A stretch of 64,000 nt of DNA from an uncultured Pontibacter sp. (GTDB taxonomy: Bacteria; Bacteroidota; Bacteroidia; Cytophagales; Hymenobacteraceae): NCBI RefSeq assembly GCF_947499215.1, contig NZ_CANMNI010000002.1:372001-436000 (forward strand), in the 5' to 3' direction. The translations under genes were made by a program, and so were the position numbers. Shown one piece after another: positions 54,734 through 64,000 of this stretch. A model generated the notes under the pieces. It was given only the letters and a program-made list of their open reading frames with translations. It had not been told where the DNA came from and searched no databases. How positions within the stretch are numbered: position 1 is the stretch's first letter; the number at the start of each line of letters is the position of its first letter.

Positions 54734-55822
54734 ATGAAGAAGCATATCCTTATTGCGCTTTACTTGTTGTGCGCCATCGCAATTTTCACATCCTGCCGCA
54801 AAGAGCGCCAAGAGAAAGCGGTGGATCGCATGGACGAATACACCACATCTAAGCAGTACCCTTCTAAGTTTGCCGACGAGAGCCTCCAAAAATGGAAGGA
54901 GCAGGTACCTGAAATAAAGGAAGTAAAAATAAAGTCCACGATAGACGGGAATGAACAACCGGCTCTGTTCTATAGCTCTGAAACTACGGGAAAGCGCCCG
55001 CTGCTGGTCATGTTGCACAGTTGGAGCAGTGAGTATCTGCAGGAGGTGAGCATCCCGTTCGCACTTTGGTCTAAGGAGTACGACTGGGCCTTTATCCACC
55101 CCAACTACCGTGGCAAGTTCAACAAGCCCGAAGCCATGGCCTCTGACCTAGCCATACAGGACTTAGTGGATGCCGTGAACTACGCCAAGGCAAATGCGGA
55201 GATCGATGAGTCGCGCATTTACATTTTGGGTTCATCGGGCGGCGCCATGACGGCCTTGGTGGCGGCGGGTCGCCACCCGGAAATCTGGGCCGGCGTAGTG
55301 GCATGGGTGCCAGTCTTCGATCTAGTGGATTGGTATGCCTTTAGCCAGAACTACCCGCACCGCGATTACAATAGACATATTGTAGCAGCCTGTGGCGGTG
55401 AACCTATACCGGGCACACCTGCTGCAGAGGAGTGCAAGCGCCGCAGCCCGAGCACCTACATCCAAAACGCAAAAGAAGTCCCTATCTTTCTGGCACACGG
55501 CACGGTAGATGTGCTCGTCCCACCGGACCATTCCATCAGGGCATACAACATACTGGCTGATCCGGCAGACACCATTTCTCAGAAAGAAATAGATTACATA
55601 CTGGAAAAGCAGGAGCTTCCGGAAGGGATAGAAGGTGCAACTACTCGGGATAAATATTTTGGTGTAAAAGACCCGAAGATCGTATTCATGCGGGAGTCGG
55701 CTAATGTCAGGCTGGTGCTCTTTGTTGGCGTGCACGACATGGCTTACAATCCGGGCCTGCTTTGGCTAAACGAACAGCAAAAGAAACTGCCTCCTGCTAC
55801 AGAGCCTACGGCTAGTCAGTAA
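54734..55822 (+). CDS. Alpha/beta hydrolase lipoprotein (S9-like esterase/peptidase)
   Basis: A 362-residue lipoprotein (lipobox FTSC, Cys21) from the ATG at 54734, which gives a proper signal. The alpha/beta-hydrolase fold has MLHSWSSEY (oxyanion side), nucleophile Ser168 in GSSGG, an Asp in HGTVDVLVP and a His near the end (GVHDMAYN). The arrangement is that of S9-type peptidases/acyl esterases. Substrate unknown. The NUDIX gene follows 25 bp later. Confidence 0.86.
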   Translation: MKKHILIALYLLCAIAIFTSCRKERQEKAVDRMDEYTTSKQYPSKFADESLQKWKEQVPEIKEVKIKSTIDGNEQPALFYSSETTGKRPLLVMLHSWSSEYLQEVSIPFALWSKEYDWAFIHPNYRGKFNKPEAMASDLAIQDLVDAVNYAKANAEIDESRIYILGSSGGAMTALVAAGRHPEIWAGVVAWVPVFDLVDWYAFSQNYPHRDYNRHIVAACGGEPIPGTPAAEECKRRSPSTYIQNAKEVPIFLAHGTVDVLVPPDHSIRAYNILADPADTISQKEIDYILEKQELPEGIEGATTRDKYFGVKDPKIVFMRESANVRLVLFVGVHDMAYNPGLLWLNEQQKKLPPATEPTASQ

Positions 55823-55847
55823 CCATATTTGTTTGAAAATTGAGCAC

Positions 55848-56330
55848 ATGCCTGAAGAACCTAACAAAGCGACTTCTTCCAAAGCCAGTATACCTACGCT
55901 GGAGCAGGTTTCTTCGGGCGGGGTTGTTTTTCGGCTGGCTGCTTCAGGTATAGAAGTAGCGCTCATTTCGGTAGGAAAACCCGCTCGTTGGCAGCTACCC
56001 AAGGGACTTGTGGATACAGGCGAAACACCCGAAGTAACGGCTGTGCGTGAGGTGCGGGAAGAAACGGGAGTCACCGCATCACTACTGGAAAAAATTGAGA
56101 CAATCGAGTACTGGTATGTGGGAAGCAAAGGAGCTGAGCGTGTACGCTTCCACAAGTTCGTGCATTTTTTCCTACTCTCTTACGAGTCAGGTGACATTGG
56201 CCAGCACGATTGGGAAGTAAACGAAGCCCGCTGGGTGGACCTGCTGGCAGCAAAAGAATTGCTGGCCTTTAAAACGGAACGATCGGTGCTGGAGAAAGCA
56301 TCGGAAATGATCGCGGCCCGAAAAACATAA
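55848..56330 (+). CDS. NUDIX hydrolase
   Basis: 160-residue pyrophosphohydrolase. The NUDIX box is complete: GLVDTGETPEVTAVREVREE, then TGV. The frame is open from TTG at 55833, but the ATG at 55848 is the natural start. The sequence lacks a distinctive substrate motif, so a house-cleaning role on nucleotide derivatives is as far as one can go. It ends 11 bp before the convergent HhH gene. Confidence 0.9.
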   Translation: MPEEPNKATSSKASIPTLEQVSSGGVVFRLAASGIEVALISVGKPARWQLPKGLVDTGETPEVTAVREVREETGVTASLLEKIETIEYWYVGSKGAERVRFHKFVHFFLLSYESGDIGQHDWEVNEARWVDLLAAKELLAFKTERSVLEKASEMIAARKT

Positions 56331-56341
56331 CCCCGCTATAC

Positions 56342-57301
56342 CTAGATCACCAGATAAGGACTGATCTTCTCGAACAGCTCCGGTGTCACCAGCTTTATTT
56401 TTTTGATATCCTCTATTTGGCGGTAGGCGCCATGTTGCTCCCGGTAGGCTACTATGGCACGAGCCACATTGGAGCTAATATAAGGATGTGCCTTCAACTC
56501 TTCGGCATTGGCTTTGTTCAGCGATACTTGTTGCAAGGTATAGGTATGCGCCACAAAGGTGTATTTCTGCAGACTGTCTACAATGGCAGGTGGCAGACCA
56601 TATACTTCTTGCACCTGCGCCATAGTGTAAAATCCACCCAATCCATCCCGGTACTTTACGATTCTTGCAGAAAGCTTACTCCCTATACCTCTGATCTGTT
56701 TTAGGGCTGTAGTGTCGGCGGTGTTAATGTTGAAGGGTGCGAGAATAAAACGCTCCCGTGGCCGGGTATTGTTTGCCCAGTTCGGATTTGGGGCTGACCG
56801 GGCACTGGCGGCTATACCTTGGTTGCGGTTATACCTACTAGGCTTGGTCTCCGGCAGCTGGATGTAAGGATACAACTGTTGAAAAACAGAGTCAGGGAAA
56901 TCGTAGATAGTGGCCAGTTGGGCTTTGTAGGCGAAGTCGCCGACTTTATTGCGGTAGTTGAGTATGCGCTGCGCCATGAATTTGGGCAAGCCGAGTTCCT
57001 GCCATTGCGCCTCGTTCAGGTCATTCGGGTTGAAGGGCTGCAACTTCGCCACCGGTACTTGGTACAGCTGTCGCCGCCCTGTCTTTTCGGGTTGCTTTGT
57101 CTCGAGTTGCGCCACCAGACTGTCGAGCAATTGGCGGTCAGTCGCGTTGCCGATGGCGCCAATCTCCGGTTTGGTAAACCATTTAAATAGCAATGGTGCT
57201 GCCGTAAGCAGCACCATTGCTCCTATCAGTACCAGAAACCCATTTACCTCGCGCTGCGAAAAGCCAAAGTTGCGTCGAATCCAGTACTTTATTTTTTTCA
57301 T
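56342..57301 (-). CDS. ComEA-like helix-hairpin-helix protein
   Basis: 319 residues. One N-terminal membrane helix (about 20-42) and then three HhH-type segments: LGLPKFMAQRILNYRNKVGDF, LKQIRGIGSKLSARIVKYR and the last HPYISSNVARAIVAYREQHG. This resembles the DNA-binding ComEA family of competence proteins, but many Bacteroidota have such proteins without clear competence. It faces the periplasm. It is followed upstream by the small MetS-like gene. Confidence 0.85.
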   Translation of the reverse strand: MKKIKYWIRRNFGFSQREVNGFLVLIGAMVLLTAAPLLFKWFTKPEIGAIGNATDRQLLDSLVAQLETKQPEKTGRRQLYQVPVAKLQPFNPNDLNEAQWQELGLPKFMAQRILNYRNKVGDFAYKAQLATIYDFPDSVFQQLYPYIQLPETKPSRYNRNQGIAASARSAPNPNWANNTRPRERFILAPFNINTADTTALKQIRGIGSKLSARIVKYRDGLGGFYTMAQVQEVYGLPPAIVDSLQKYTFVAHTYTLQQVSLNKANAEELKAHPYISSNVARAIVAYREQHGAYRQIEDIKKIKLVTPELFEKISPYLVI

Positions 57302-57308
57302 TTCTATG

Positions 57309-57470
57309 CTAAGCCCGCGGGGCCTGCCGCTCTATCTCATCGTCGTTGTCGAGGTACGAATCAGGCTCCGGTTTTGGGGGTGCACTCACCACCCGGTAAA
57401 AAAAGTATAACATGAGGCCAGTCACCAACGTGATGGTACTGAGCATGACAACAAGTGCAGATGTATTCAT
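57309..57470 (-). CDS. MetS-like small subunit of an NSS transporter
   Basis: A 53-residue membrane protein. N-terminal helix NTSALVVMLSTITLVTGLML YFF (single membrane pass), then a short hydrophilic tail with DNDDEIERQ. It begins 6 bp after the stop of the NSS transporter, on the same strand. In Corynebacterium, MetP needs a small MetS subunit for methionine uptake, and MetS-like peptides are encoded next to NSS genes in many bacteria. The short length, single helix and position fit this family; the call is by context rather than a diagnostic motif. Confidence 0.75.
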   Translation of the reverse strand: MNTSALVVMLSTITLVTGLMLYFFYRVVSAPPKPEPDSYLDNDDEIERQAPRA

Positions 57471-57476
57471 AGTTTC

Positions 57477-59132
57477 CTAAATTCTTCCTTCTCTAACTCT
57501 TTTTTTATAGGCAATGTAAACCAGCAGCGCGATGCTCAAAAATACTGCGACCAATAGCGTACGCGAAGCATTCACAAAGAACAGCGTATCCTGCAACTGC
57601 TGAATCACCTCCGGGTCAGTAGCCTCTGCGAGCTGGCGCTTCAGGCTGGTGTTCTTGATCTTATTGATGATAGAGCTGTCGTCCAGTTCCCAGCCATTGG
57701 CGAACGCTCCGGCCCAATCGCCACCTTTTGGTGTGATGAGGGAGCCTACAAACACCCAAAGCAGTAACAGTGGGGTCACGAACTTGATGATATATTTGTA
57801 GAAACTAGGCACTTCAATGTCGGCACCGGAGGTGATCTCACGCCAGCCTTTGTTCATACCAAACACCCATGCAAACAGAATAGATTCAAACAAAGCGAAT
57901 ACTACCAGCGATACGGTACCGGCCCAGTAGTCATACTCATCAAACACGCCATACTTAAAGAACAGCACCGTTGGCATACCGAGCATCAGCACGATCAGAC
58001 CAAAAGACCAAGCGGCAGGCTTGCGTCTCCAGTTAAACTCATCCTGCAGGAAGCCTATCCATGGTGTACCCATGGCGAGCGATGACGTGATACCGGCAAA
58101 GAACAGGAGCCCGAACCACATGACACCGGCCACAGCGCCCAGCACGTCGCCCCATTGGTAGAACAGATATGGCAGCGTTCTGAAACCAAGTCCGAGACCA
58201 CCTTGGCTGTTCACCAAGTTCGTAACGCCTTCAATGCCCAAGTATCCGATCGAGATAGGGATTAGAATAGCGGCACCCAGCACCACTTCCACAAACTCGT
58301 TCATCCACCCGGCTGACATGGCGTTGAGGGCAATATCGTCTTTGGAGCGCACATAGGAAGCGTAGCAATGCACCGTGCCCATACCCACCGAAAGGGTAAA
58401 GAAAATCTGACCGGCAGCCGCCAACCAAACGGTTGGTGACCACAACTCATCAAAGTTCGGTGTCCAGAGGAAATTAAGGCCTACAGAGCTGTCGTTGATA
58501 GCGCCATCTTCGCCCGCTGTGATTGTAAACCCTTTGTAGGCTAGGAATATACCGAACAGGATAAGCAACGGCATACCGATCTTAGCCACACGCTCCACAC
58601 CTTTGGCAAGGCCTTGGGAAAGGATCCACGTGTTAAGCAGCAAACAGATCACGAAGAAAACAATCGGCTCATAAGGTATGCCGAAAGTAGACTCTCCCAA
58701 ACTCACGTACTCATTGAAGAAATTGGAAACGCCGTTCTGATCCAGCCCGGCGAAAGTGCCACCGATGGAGTGGAACACGTAAGAAAGCGTCCAAGACTCG
58801 AGGTAGCAGTAGTAAGAAGCCACCGCGATGTTGGTCCAGATACCGAATACGCCAATGTACTTCCACAGGCGGTTGCGGTGCATGGTGTCCACGATGAAGG
58901 GGGTGGAGTGGTGACCGAACTTGCCCCCGAAACGTCCCATGGACCATTCGATCCAAAGAAGTGGGATACCCATCACCAAAAAGCAGATCAGGTAGGGGAT
59001 AATGAAAGCTCCACCGCCGTTCTGCACAGCCTGCACCGGAAAACGTAGAAAGTTACCGAGACCAACTGCGTTGCCGGCCATGGCCAGAATGAGACCCACT
59101 CGCGAGCCCCATGATTCTTTGTTAGCACTCAT
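57477..59132 (-). CDS. Sodium-dependent NSS-family amino-acid transporter
   Basis: 551-residue neurotransmitter:sodium symporter with about 12 helices. The signature is complete: GNAVGLGNFLRFPVQAVQNG (Na sites and TM1 unwound loop), then LLWIEWSMGRFGG. LeuT-type fold. Likely takes up an amino acid such as methionine, alanine or a branched-chain one. It is co-transcribed with the MetS-like gene. No further regulator visible; the 5' gap to the RmlD-like gene is 172 bp. Confidence 0.94.
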   Translation of the reverse strand: MSANKESWGSRVGLILAMAGNAVGLGNFLRFPVQAVQNGGGAFIIPYLICFLVMGIPLLWIEWSMGRFGGKFGHHSTPFIVDTMHRNRLWKYIGVFGIWTNIAVASYYCYLESWTLSYVFHSIGGTFAGLDQNGVSNFFNEYVSLGESTFGIPYEPIVFFVICLLLNTWILSQGLAKGVERVAKIGMPLLILFGIFLAYKGFTITAGEDGAINDSSVGLNFLWTPNFDELWSPTVWLAAAGQIFFTLSVGMGTVHCYASYVRSKDDIALNAMSAGWMNEFVEVVLGAAILIPISIGYLGIEGVTNLVNSQGGLGLGFRTLPYLFYQWGDVLGAVAGVMWFGLLFFAGITSSLAMGTPWIGFLQDEFNWRRKPAAWSFGLIVLMLGMPTVLFFKYGVFDEYDYWAGTVSLVVFALFESILFAWVFGMNKGWREITSGADIEVPSFYKYIIKFVTPLLLLWVFVGSLITPKGGDWAGAFANGWELDDSSIINKIKNTSLKRQLAEATDPEVIQQLQDTLFFVNASRTLLVAVFLSIALLVYIAYKKRVREGRI

Positions 59133-59304
59133 AAAAAGGGGTAAAGGTTGATTAGTTTAGATTAGTTGGTTAGTGTAAAAGCACGGATAATCAGGATTTA
59201 AAGCTTACAATTTAAACAATGGTTCTGATTGCACCATATTAAATTCCATATTTTTAATACTACCCCTCTCCCCAAGCAACTCGGCTCACTCATTTGAACA
59301 TGTT

Positions 59305-60216
59305 TTAAGACAGCATTTCGGCCTGCTCGGCCACCATGGCGATACCTTCTAAGAAAGTGTGTGGCTGATAACCCAACTCTTTTTCAGCTTTGGTGATCAT
59401 GAAACCGGTGCGTGGCGGACGCTTGGCTGGCTGAGAGAAAGTAGAGGCATCTGCCTTATCTATCAGCGATTTATTCAGTTGAAAGTAGTCCGCCACGATC
59501 ATGGCCATTTGATAAGGCGTATACATCTCCCTGCCCGAGATGTTGTAAATTCCCTCGGCGTTGTGCTGCACTGCCAGCCAACAGCCCATGGCAAGATCTT
59601 CGGCCAAGGTAGGCGTGCGGAACTGGTCATCCACCACCTTGATCACTTTACCGGCTTGCAAGCTGTCGCGCACCCAAAGCACAATGTTGGTGCGGCCGTA
59701 GTCGTTCACCACCCCGTAAACCAGCACCGTGCGCAATATTGCCCACTTGCATCTTGCATTCTTCACAATCTCCTCAGCCATCAGTTTGGTTTCGCCATAG
59801 AAACTGATCGGGTTGCCTTCGGCCTCTTCATCATAAGGACCGTCTTCACCATCAAAAATAAAATCGGTGGACAGGTGAATGAGGTGCACATTGTGTTTTT
59901 CGCAGGCCTCCACCACATAGGCTACGGCATCACGATTGAGCTTCAGGGCACCGGCTTGATCGGTTTCGCACTGGTCCACATTCGTCATGGCGGCGGTGTG
60001 GATTAGGTGAGTCGGTTGAAAATCGGCTACCACACGCTCAACCTCCTCGCGGTTGGTCACGTCCATCGAGACAAAAGACAAGGTTGGGAAGATCTCAGCC
60101 AGCTTGTTCTCGCCACGGCTCGTCGCCAACAGTTCCACATCGGTGCGTGGTAAAAGCAAAGCGGCCAGTTTCTGACCGAGTAGACCATTCGAGCCTGTAA
60201 TCAGTATTTTTTTCAT
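59305..60216 (-). CDS. RmlD-like NAD(P)-dependent sugar reductase
   Basis: 303-residue short-chain dehydrogenase of the RmlD (dTDP-4-dehydrorhamnose reductase) substrate-binding family. Rossmann loop ITGSNGLLGQKL, THLIHTAAMTNVDQCE, STDFIFDGEDGPYDEE, catalytic YGETK (Tyr-x-x-x-Lys) and the RTVLVYG motif. It stands alone and no rmlABC genes are nearby, so it could act on another sugar or, as in some Bacteroidota, on a general substrate. Confidence 0.86.
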   Translation of the reverse strand: MKKILITGSNGLLGQKLAALLLPRTDVELLATSRGENKLAEIFPTLSFVSMDVTNREEVERVVADFQPTHLIHTAAMTNVDQCETDQAGALKLNRDAVAYVVEACEKHNVHLIHLSTDFIFDGEDGPYDEEAEGNPISFYGETKLMAEEIVKNARCKWAILRTVLVYGVVNDYGRTNIVLWVRDSLQAGKVIKVVDDQFRTPTLAEDLAMGCWLAVQHNAEGIYNISGREMYTPYQMAMIVADYFQLNKSLIDKADASTFSQPAKRPPRTGFMITKAEKELGYQPHTFLEGIAMVAEQAEMLS

Positions 60217-60420
60217 GATGCTTGTTTCGGTTTTAGGTATAAGTCCACGGAGCAGTCATTGGAAGGATTTTGCTGCAGTCGCCGCTTATAGTGCGCAAGT
60301 GGACTGGAAATTTACGACTGTCCCTGCTTTATGCAGCAGGCTTGTAATGCGCTATTAAATAGGCTGGGCATAGCGCGAGTGTATTTGCTCAGGCGGAACA
60401 TTCCACGCAGGCACGCCCTA

Positions 60421-61059
60421 CTACTCCTGCGGGTAGGTATAGCCGTACTTCCGGGCGATCTTTTTCTTTTTTATATTCTCTACCTTCACTGTCATGCGAA
60501 TGTCGGAGAGCGGACGGTTACGGCCGCCAACAGGCTGCTCGGCAATTTTATCGATCACATCAAGTCCGTCCACTACCTGCCCGTACACGGTATAGGCTTC
60601 GTCGAGTTGCGGAGTGCCTTGGTGGTTTTCCACAATATAAAACTGGGATCCGCTCGATTCTTTCTTCGGATTTACTTGATCACCCAGTCGGGCGGCTGCA
60701 ACCGCACCGCGCACGTGCTTGTACTTGGGGTTGATCTCGGCCGGGACAGTATAACCCGGATTACCCCCGCCATCATTGCTCGGATCACTGTCTTTTGTGT
60801 TAGGGTCACCGCCCTGTATCATAAAGCCGTCGATCACCCGATGGAAGGTGGTGCCATCGTAATAGCCCTCGCGGGCTAGCTTCAGGAAATTCTCTTTGTG
60901 CAGCGGTGTGTCGTCGAAAAGCACCAGTTTCATCTCGCCCATCGGCGTGGAAATAGTTACCAGTTGGTCTTTGCCTTTCGGAGCTTTCTGGGCCAGTACG
61001 GCCATTGGCAACAGCGCCAGCACCATCACAAAAGCAATTGTCTTTCTAAGCGGATTCAT
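60421..61059 (-). CDS. Cyclophilin-type peptidyl-prolyl isomerase, exported
   Basis: 212 residues. The ATG at 61059 gives a proper Sec signal (ending in AVLAQ); an earlier Met at 61104 would add a polar stretch. The cyclophilin core has FHRVIDGFMIQGGDP and GSQFYIV. Helps proline isomerisation in secreted or periplasmic proteins. Monocistronic. Confidence 0.92.
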   Translation of the reverse strand: MNPLRKTIAFVMVLALLPMAVLAQKAPKGKDQLVTISTPMGEMKLVLFDDTPLHKENFLKLAREGYYDGTTFHRVIDGFMIQGGDPNTKDSDPSNDGGGNPGYTVPAEINPKYKHVRGAVAAARLGDQVNPKKESSGSQFYIVENHQGTPQLDEAYTVYGQVVDGLDVIDKIAEQPVGGRNRPLSDIRMTVKVENIKKKKIARKYGYTYPQE

Positions 61060-61353
61060 GTTATAGATAAAGGTTTGATGTATTAAATCAGGTCTAAATT
61101 TCAAATTTAAGCCTTTTTAGCTCCTTTTCATGTATTGCATTGATTTTCTACCCTCTTATTTGAATACTTCAATTTTAAAGTAATGTACAGAGGTATAGCA
61201 TTGTGCAAAGAGTTAGCATTGTAAAACAGGAAGCGTTTTGCATTTTGCTAGTTTTATGCTGTACCTCTAGAAGCAATTCGGATGTAAATTTCCTACTTCC
61301 GTCAAATAAAATTATATTAAAGCATGCTGACTAAACTTACCTACCCTTATTTA

Positions 61354-62922
61354 ATGAAAAGAATCCTACTTTTACTAACTCTTGGCCTCACTACTTCGGG
61401 CGGGGCAATAGCCCAAACTCCTATACCCACTACTATCGACGAAAAAATTGAAGCTGCCGTGGCTCCCACTGCGCAGTTTATCTCCGACATCATCTTCTAT
61501 GAAGTGCAGGTGGCCGGTACAGGTATACCGCTTATTCTGGTGTGGTTGCTGGCAGGTGCGCTTTTCTTTACTGTATACCTTGGCTTTGTCAACATTCGGG
61601 GCTTTAAACACGCTTTGGACATCGTACGTGGCAAGTATAACCAGCCCGGTGCACCGGGAGAGGTTTCCCACTTTCAAGCCTTAACTGCCGCCGTGTCGGG
61701 CACGGTCGGGTTGGGCAATATTGCGGGAGTGGCTATCGCGATTTCGCTGGGCGGACCGGGTGCCACCTTCTGGATGATCATGGCAGGTATATTTGGCATG
61801 TCGACCAAGTTCGTGTCGTGCACGCTGGGCGTGAAGTACCGTGATGTGCACGCCGATGGCACCGTTTCGGGAGGCCCCATGCATTACCTGAACAAGGGAC
61901 TAAGCGAGCGTGGCATGAAAGGACTTGGCAAGTTCTTGGCCGCTTTTTTTGCCGTAATGTGTATTGGCGGTGCGCTTGGGGCTGGCAACATGTTTCAGAT
62001 CAATCAAGCGACACAGCAATTTATCACTGTGACAGGCGGTGCCGAAGCCTCTTTCTTTGGAGGTGGCAATGCATGGATGTTCGGCCTGATCATGGCCGTA
62101 CTGGTGGGCCTCGTGATATTGGGCGGCATGAAGAGCATTGCCCGCGTAACCGAGAAAGTGGTGCCTCTGATGTGCGGCGTTTACATTCTGGCGGCCATCG
62201 TGGTGTTAGCGGTTAACTTCACGCAAATCCCTGCCGCTTTTGTGGCGATTTTTGAAGGTGCTTTCAGCGCGACTGCCATTGGTGGCGGTGTGGTGGGTGT
62301 GATGATTCAGGGTCTGCGCCGCGGTATTTTCTCGAATGAGGCAGGTATAGGCTCAGCTTCCATTGCCCACTCCGCTGTGAAAACCAACATGCCGGTTACA
62401 GAAGGTTTCGTGGCCTCGCTGGAGCCTTTTATAGATACTGTCATCGTCTGTACCATGACCGCGCTGGTTATTGTAGTAACAGGTGCTTACACGCAAGACA
62501 CAGGCGATGGTATTGCGCTCACTTCATCAGCTTTCGCCACTGTGATCGACTGGTTCCCGCTTATCTTGGCGGCTGCTGTTATCCTATTCGCTTTCTCTAC
62601 CATGATCACGTGGTCGTACTACGGCCTTAAGTCTTGGACCTATTTGTTTGGCCATACCAAAGCAGCCGACATCTCTTTTAAAGTGCTGTTCTGCGCCTTT
62701 GTGGTGCTGGGCGCTCCGATTCAACTCAACAGTGTGGTCGCCTTTTCTGATGCCATGCTCTTTGCCATGAGTATACCTAATCTGGTAGGTTTGTTCATCT
62801 TGGCACCTGTCGTGAAAAGCGAAATGCAGGCCTTCCTTGTCTACGCGCGCTCAAGCAACAAACAGCCGCTGACCCAAGAAGCTGTGGACGCAGCACAATT
62901 GGAAGCTGAGCTCGAAGCATAG
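61354..62922 (+). CDS. Alanine/glycine:cation symporter (AGCS family)
   Basis: 522 residues from the ATG at 61354, which starts a signal-like peptide ([12 protein letters not shown] ... GAIAQ) before the ~11 membrane helices. Family signature [21 protein letters not shown] and [11 protein letters not shown]. Na+- or H+-coupled uptake of Ala/Gly. Upstream of the start lies a 294-bp AT-rich gap with two AGGTATA-type words. A strong terminator follows. Confidence 0.93.
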   Translation: MKRILLLLTLGLTTSGGAIAQTPIPTTIDEKIEAAVAPTAQFISDIIFYEVQVAGTGIPLILVWLLAGALFFTVYLGFVNIRGFKHALDIVRGKYNQPGAPGEVSHFQALTAAVSGTVGLGNIAGVAIAISLGGPGATFWMIMAGIFGMSTKFVSCTLGVKYRDVHADGTVSGGPMHYLNKGLSERGMKGLGKFLAAFFAVMCIGGALGAGNMFQINQATQQFITVTGGAEASFFGGGNAWMFGLIMAVLVGLVILGGMKSIARVTEKVVPLMCGVYILAAIVVLAVNFTQIPAAFVAIFEGAFSATAIGGGVVGVMIQGLRRGIFSNEAGIGSASIAHSAVKTNMPVTEGFVASLEPFIDTVIVCTMTALVIVVTGAYTQDTGDGIALTSSAFATVIDWFPLILAAAVILFAFSTMITWSYYGLKSWTYLFGHTKAADISFKVLFCAFVVLGAPIQLNSVVAFSDAMLFAMSIPNLVGLFILAPVVKSEMQAFLVYARSSNKQPLTQEAVDAAQLEAELEA

Positions 62923-62946
62923 GTTCTAGTCTAAGCCATAAAATGG

Positions 62947-62986
62947 AAACGGGCCGCTTGCTTCTTGCAGGCGGCCCGTTTTTTTA
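62947..62986. terminator. Terminator between AGCS and hemC
   Basis: 11-bp arms AAACGGGCCGC/GCGGCCCGTTT (62947-62957 and 62971-62981) extended by five more pairs including a G-U, then TTTTT to 62986. Convergent hemC may use it too. Confidence 0.88.
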
Positions 62987-63004
62987 AGAATCTTCGCTTC
63001 TATA

Positions 63005-63958
63005 TTATTCTGCTCTTTCAGATCTGATCTCTTTCAATATCTGATCACCGCCTCGGCCCAAAATAGTTTCAGCCAGCTTCACGCCTAATGCTTCAGCTTC
63101 TTCTTTGGCACTTTCGAATTTCTCATACAAGTGCTGCTGCCCATCCAGACTCACCAGTCCGCCTTGTATGCTCACGTTGCCATTGGCTGTCAAGGTAGCC
63201 AATGCGAAGGAAGGTATACTGCAACCACCCTCCATGGTGCGCAGGAAAGCGCGTTCCGCGACTAGACACACATGGGTATTGGCGTGGTCTAGGGCATCTT
63301 TCAGTTGCTGCTTCAGTTCAGGCTCTAAGTCGCGGGCGCATTCCACGGCCACGCTTCCCTGACCAGCGGCAGGTATAAACTCATCTTCTGGGAAGGTATG
63401 CACAATCAGGTCGTCGTAGCCCATGCGAAACACACCGGCATAAGCCAGCATGAGCGCATCAAACTGCCCGTCTTTGAGCTTCTGCAGGCGGGTCTGCAGG
63501 TTGCCGCGTGACTCGGCGGTGGTTACGTTCGGGTAATACTTTCTTAGCAAGGCCTTGCGGCGTGTTGACGAAGTACCGATCACCACCTTGCTGTCGCGCT
63601 CCAGTTTGAAATCCGGGTTGAACGACAGAATCACATCGTTCACTTTCTCGCGCTCCATAAAAGCCACCAGTTCCAGATCGTCAGGTATAGACGACTGCAC
63701 ATCTTTGGCGCTGTGCACGGCAATGTCGATGCTGCCGTCGCGCAGACCTACTTCCAGTTCTTCAGTGAACACGCCCTTTGAGCCAATCTTATCAAGGGAG
63801 CGGTCCAGAATCTGGTCGCCTTTGGTGCTGATGATCACGATTTCGGTGTCGAGACCGGCAGCTTGTAGCTTGTCGGCCACGGCGTGCGCCTGCCAAAGGG
63901 CCAGCTTGCTGCCGCGTGTTCCGATGTTAATGGTTTTTACTGCTGTATTATTTTCCAT
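63005..63958 (-). CDS. hemC: Hydroxymethylbilane synthase (porphobilinogen deaminase)
   Basis: Joins four porphobilinogen units in haem synthesis, 317 residues, full length. Seen: INIGTRGSKLALWQA, ISTKGDQILDRSL, IDIAVHSAKD, GTSSTRRKALL and the dipyrromethane-cofactor Cys in EGGCSIP. The family is single-copy, and hemC usually neighbours hemD or hemA. Any such gene would lie beyond the right edge. Confidence 0.96.
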   Translation of the reverse strand: MENNTAVKTINIGTRGSKLALWQAHAVADKLQAAGLDTEIVIISTKGDQILDRSLDKIGSKGVFTEELEVGLRDGSIDIAVHSAKDVQSSIPDDLELVAFMEREKVNDVILSFNPDFKLERDSKVVIGTSSTRRKALLRKYYPNVTTAESRGNLQTRLQKLKDGQFDALMLAYAGVFRMGYDDLIVHTFPEDEFIPAAGQGSVAVECARDLEPELKQQLKDALDHANTHVCLVAERAFLRTMEGGCSIPSFALATLTANGNVSIQGGLVSLDGQQHLYEKFESAKEEAEALGVKLAETILGRGGDQILKEIRSERAE

Positions 63959-64000
63959 GATATCTTCTTAGTTAGTGAACAAGTGTGGCCAAGTATGGCA

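Noticed and set aside
60217..60420. Small RNA or gene in the gap between the RmlD-like and cyclophilin genes
   Set aside because: No hairpin-T run, promoter or convincing open frame. The long plus-strand frame from 60331 is antisense to the cyclophilin gene.

Overview
This is a chromosomal segment from a Bacteroidota bacterium, most likely order Cytophagales (a Hymenobacteraceae or Pontibacter-like organism). Three things point there. There are gliding and type IX secretion markers: GldH and two proteins with T9SS type A sorting tails. Several families are typical of the phylum: DUF2723, GWxTD, RicT with a long basic tail, and the alpha-2-macroglobulin/PBP1C pair. Several intergenic regions carry the Bacteroidota -7 promoter element TAnnTTTG. 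The genus is inference.

Layout. 1-6.1 kb looks like the end of an integrative element. It carries a Fur-family regulator cut by the window edge, a DUF3703 protein, a Cd/Zn/Co-type P-ATPase and an arsenite-permease-like carrier, followed on the minus strand by a tyrosine recombinase and an HTH protein. 6.7-14.7 kb holds a thioester alpha-2-macroglobulin lipoprotein and PBP1C, separated by a REPIN/MITE-like element. 15-31 kb is mostly housekeeping and envelope genes: bacilliredoxin, purD, recQ, kdsD-manC, rlmB, a GWxTD protein, a DUF2723 membrane protein and two T9SS cargo proteins. 31-37.3 kb has yceI and birA, then a plus-strand run rsfS-ftsH-LUD-lpxH-hypothetical. 37.3-45.1 kb has a guanidinium-type SMR pump, a GNAT, a zinc alcohol dehydrogenase, a flippase, ricT-gldH and an EEP-family hydrolase. 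45.1-47.6 kb has a cold-shock gene divergent from a 635-residue Gly/Ser/Tyr/Gln/Arg-rich protein that resembles the prion-like domains of FUS/EWS/TAF15. 47.7-56.3 kb has an NmrA-type reductase, a small lipoprotein, a very large DUF4011-like SF1 helicase, a membrane protein, an esterase lipoprotein and a NUDIX hydrolase. 56.3-64 kb has a ComEA-like HhH protein, an NSS transporter with its 53-residue MetS-like subunit, an RmlD-like reductase, a cyclophilin, an AGCS symporter and hemC.

Functional themes. The left end exports toxic metals. Many genes serve the envelope: kdsD and lpxH for lipid A/KDO, manC, the RmlD-like reductase and the flippase for surface polysaccharide, and PBP1C with alpha-2-macroglobulin for periplasmic defence and wall repair. 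Others serve protein quality control and translation (ftsH, rsfS, rlmB, cyclophilin) and RNA or stress handling (csp and the low-complexity protein).

The strongest candidate for something undescribed is the FUS-like protein and its divergent pairing with the cold-shock RNA chaperone. Also notable are the REPIN/MITE between two partner genes, a word (AGGTATA/TATACCT) scattered through the chromosomal part far above chance, and two distant lipoprotein genes sharing an NRDWE/DxGxN signature. I found no tRNA, rRNA or CRISPR array.
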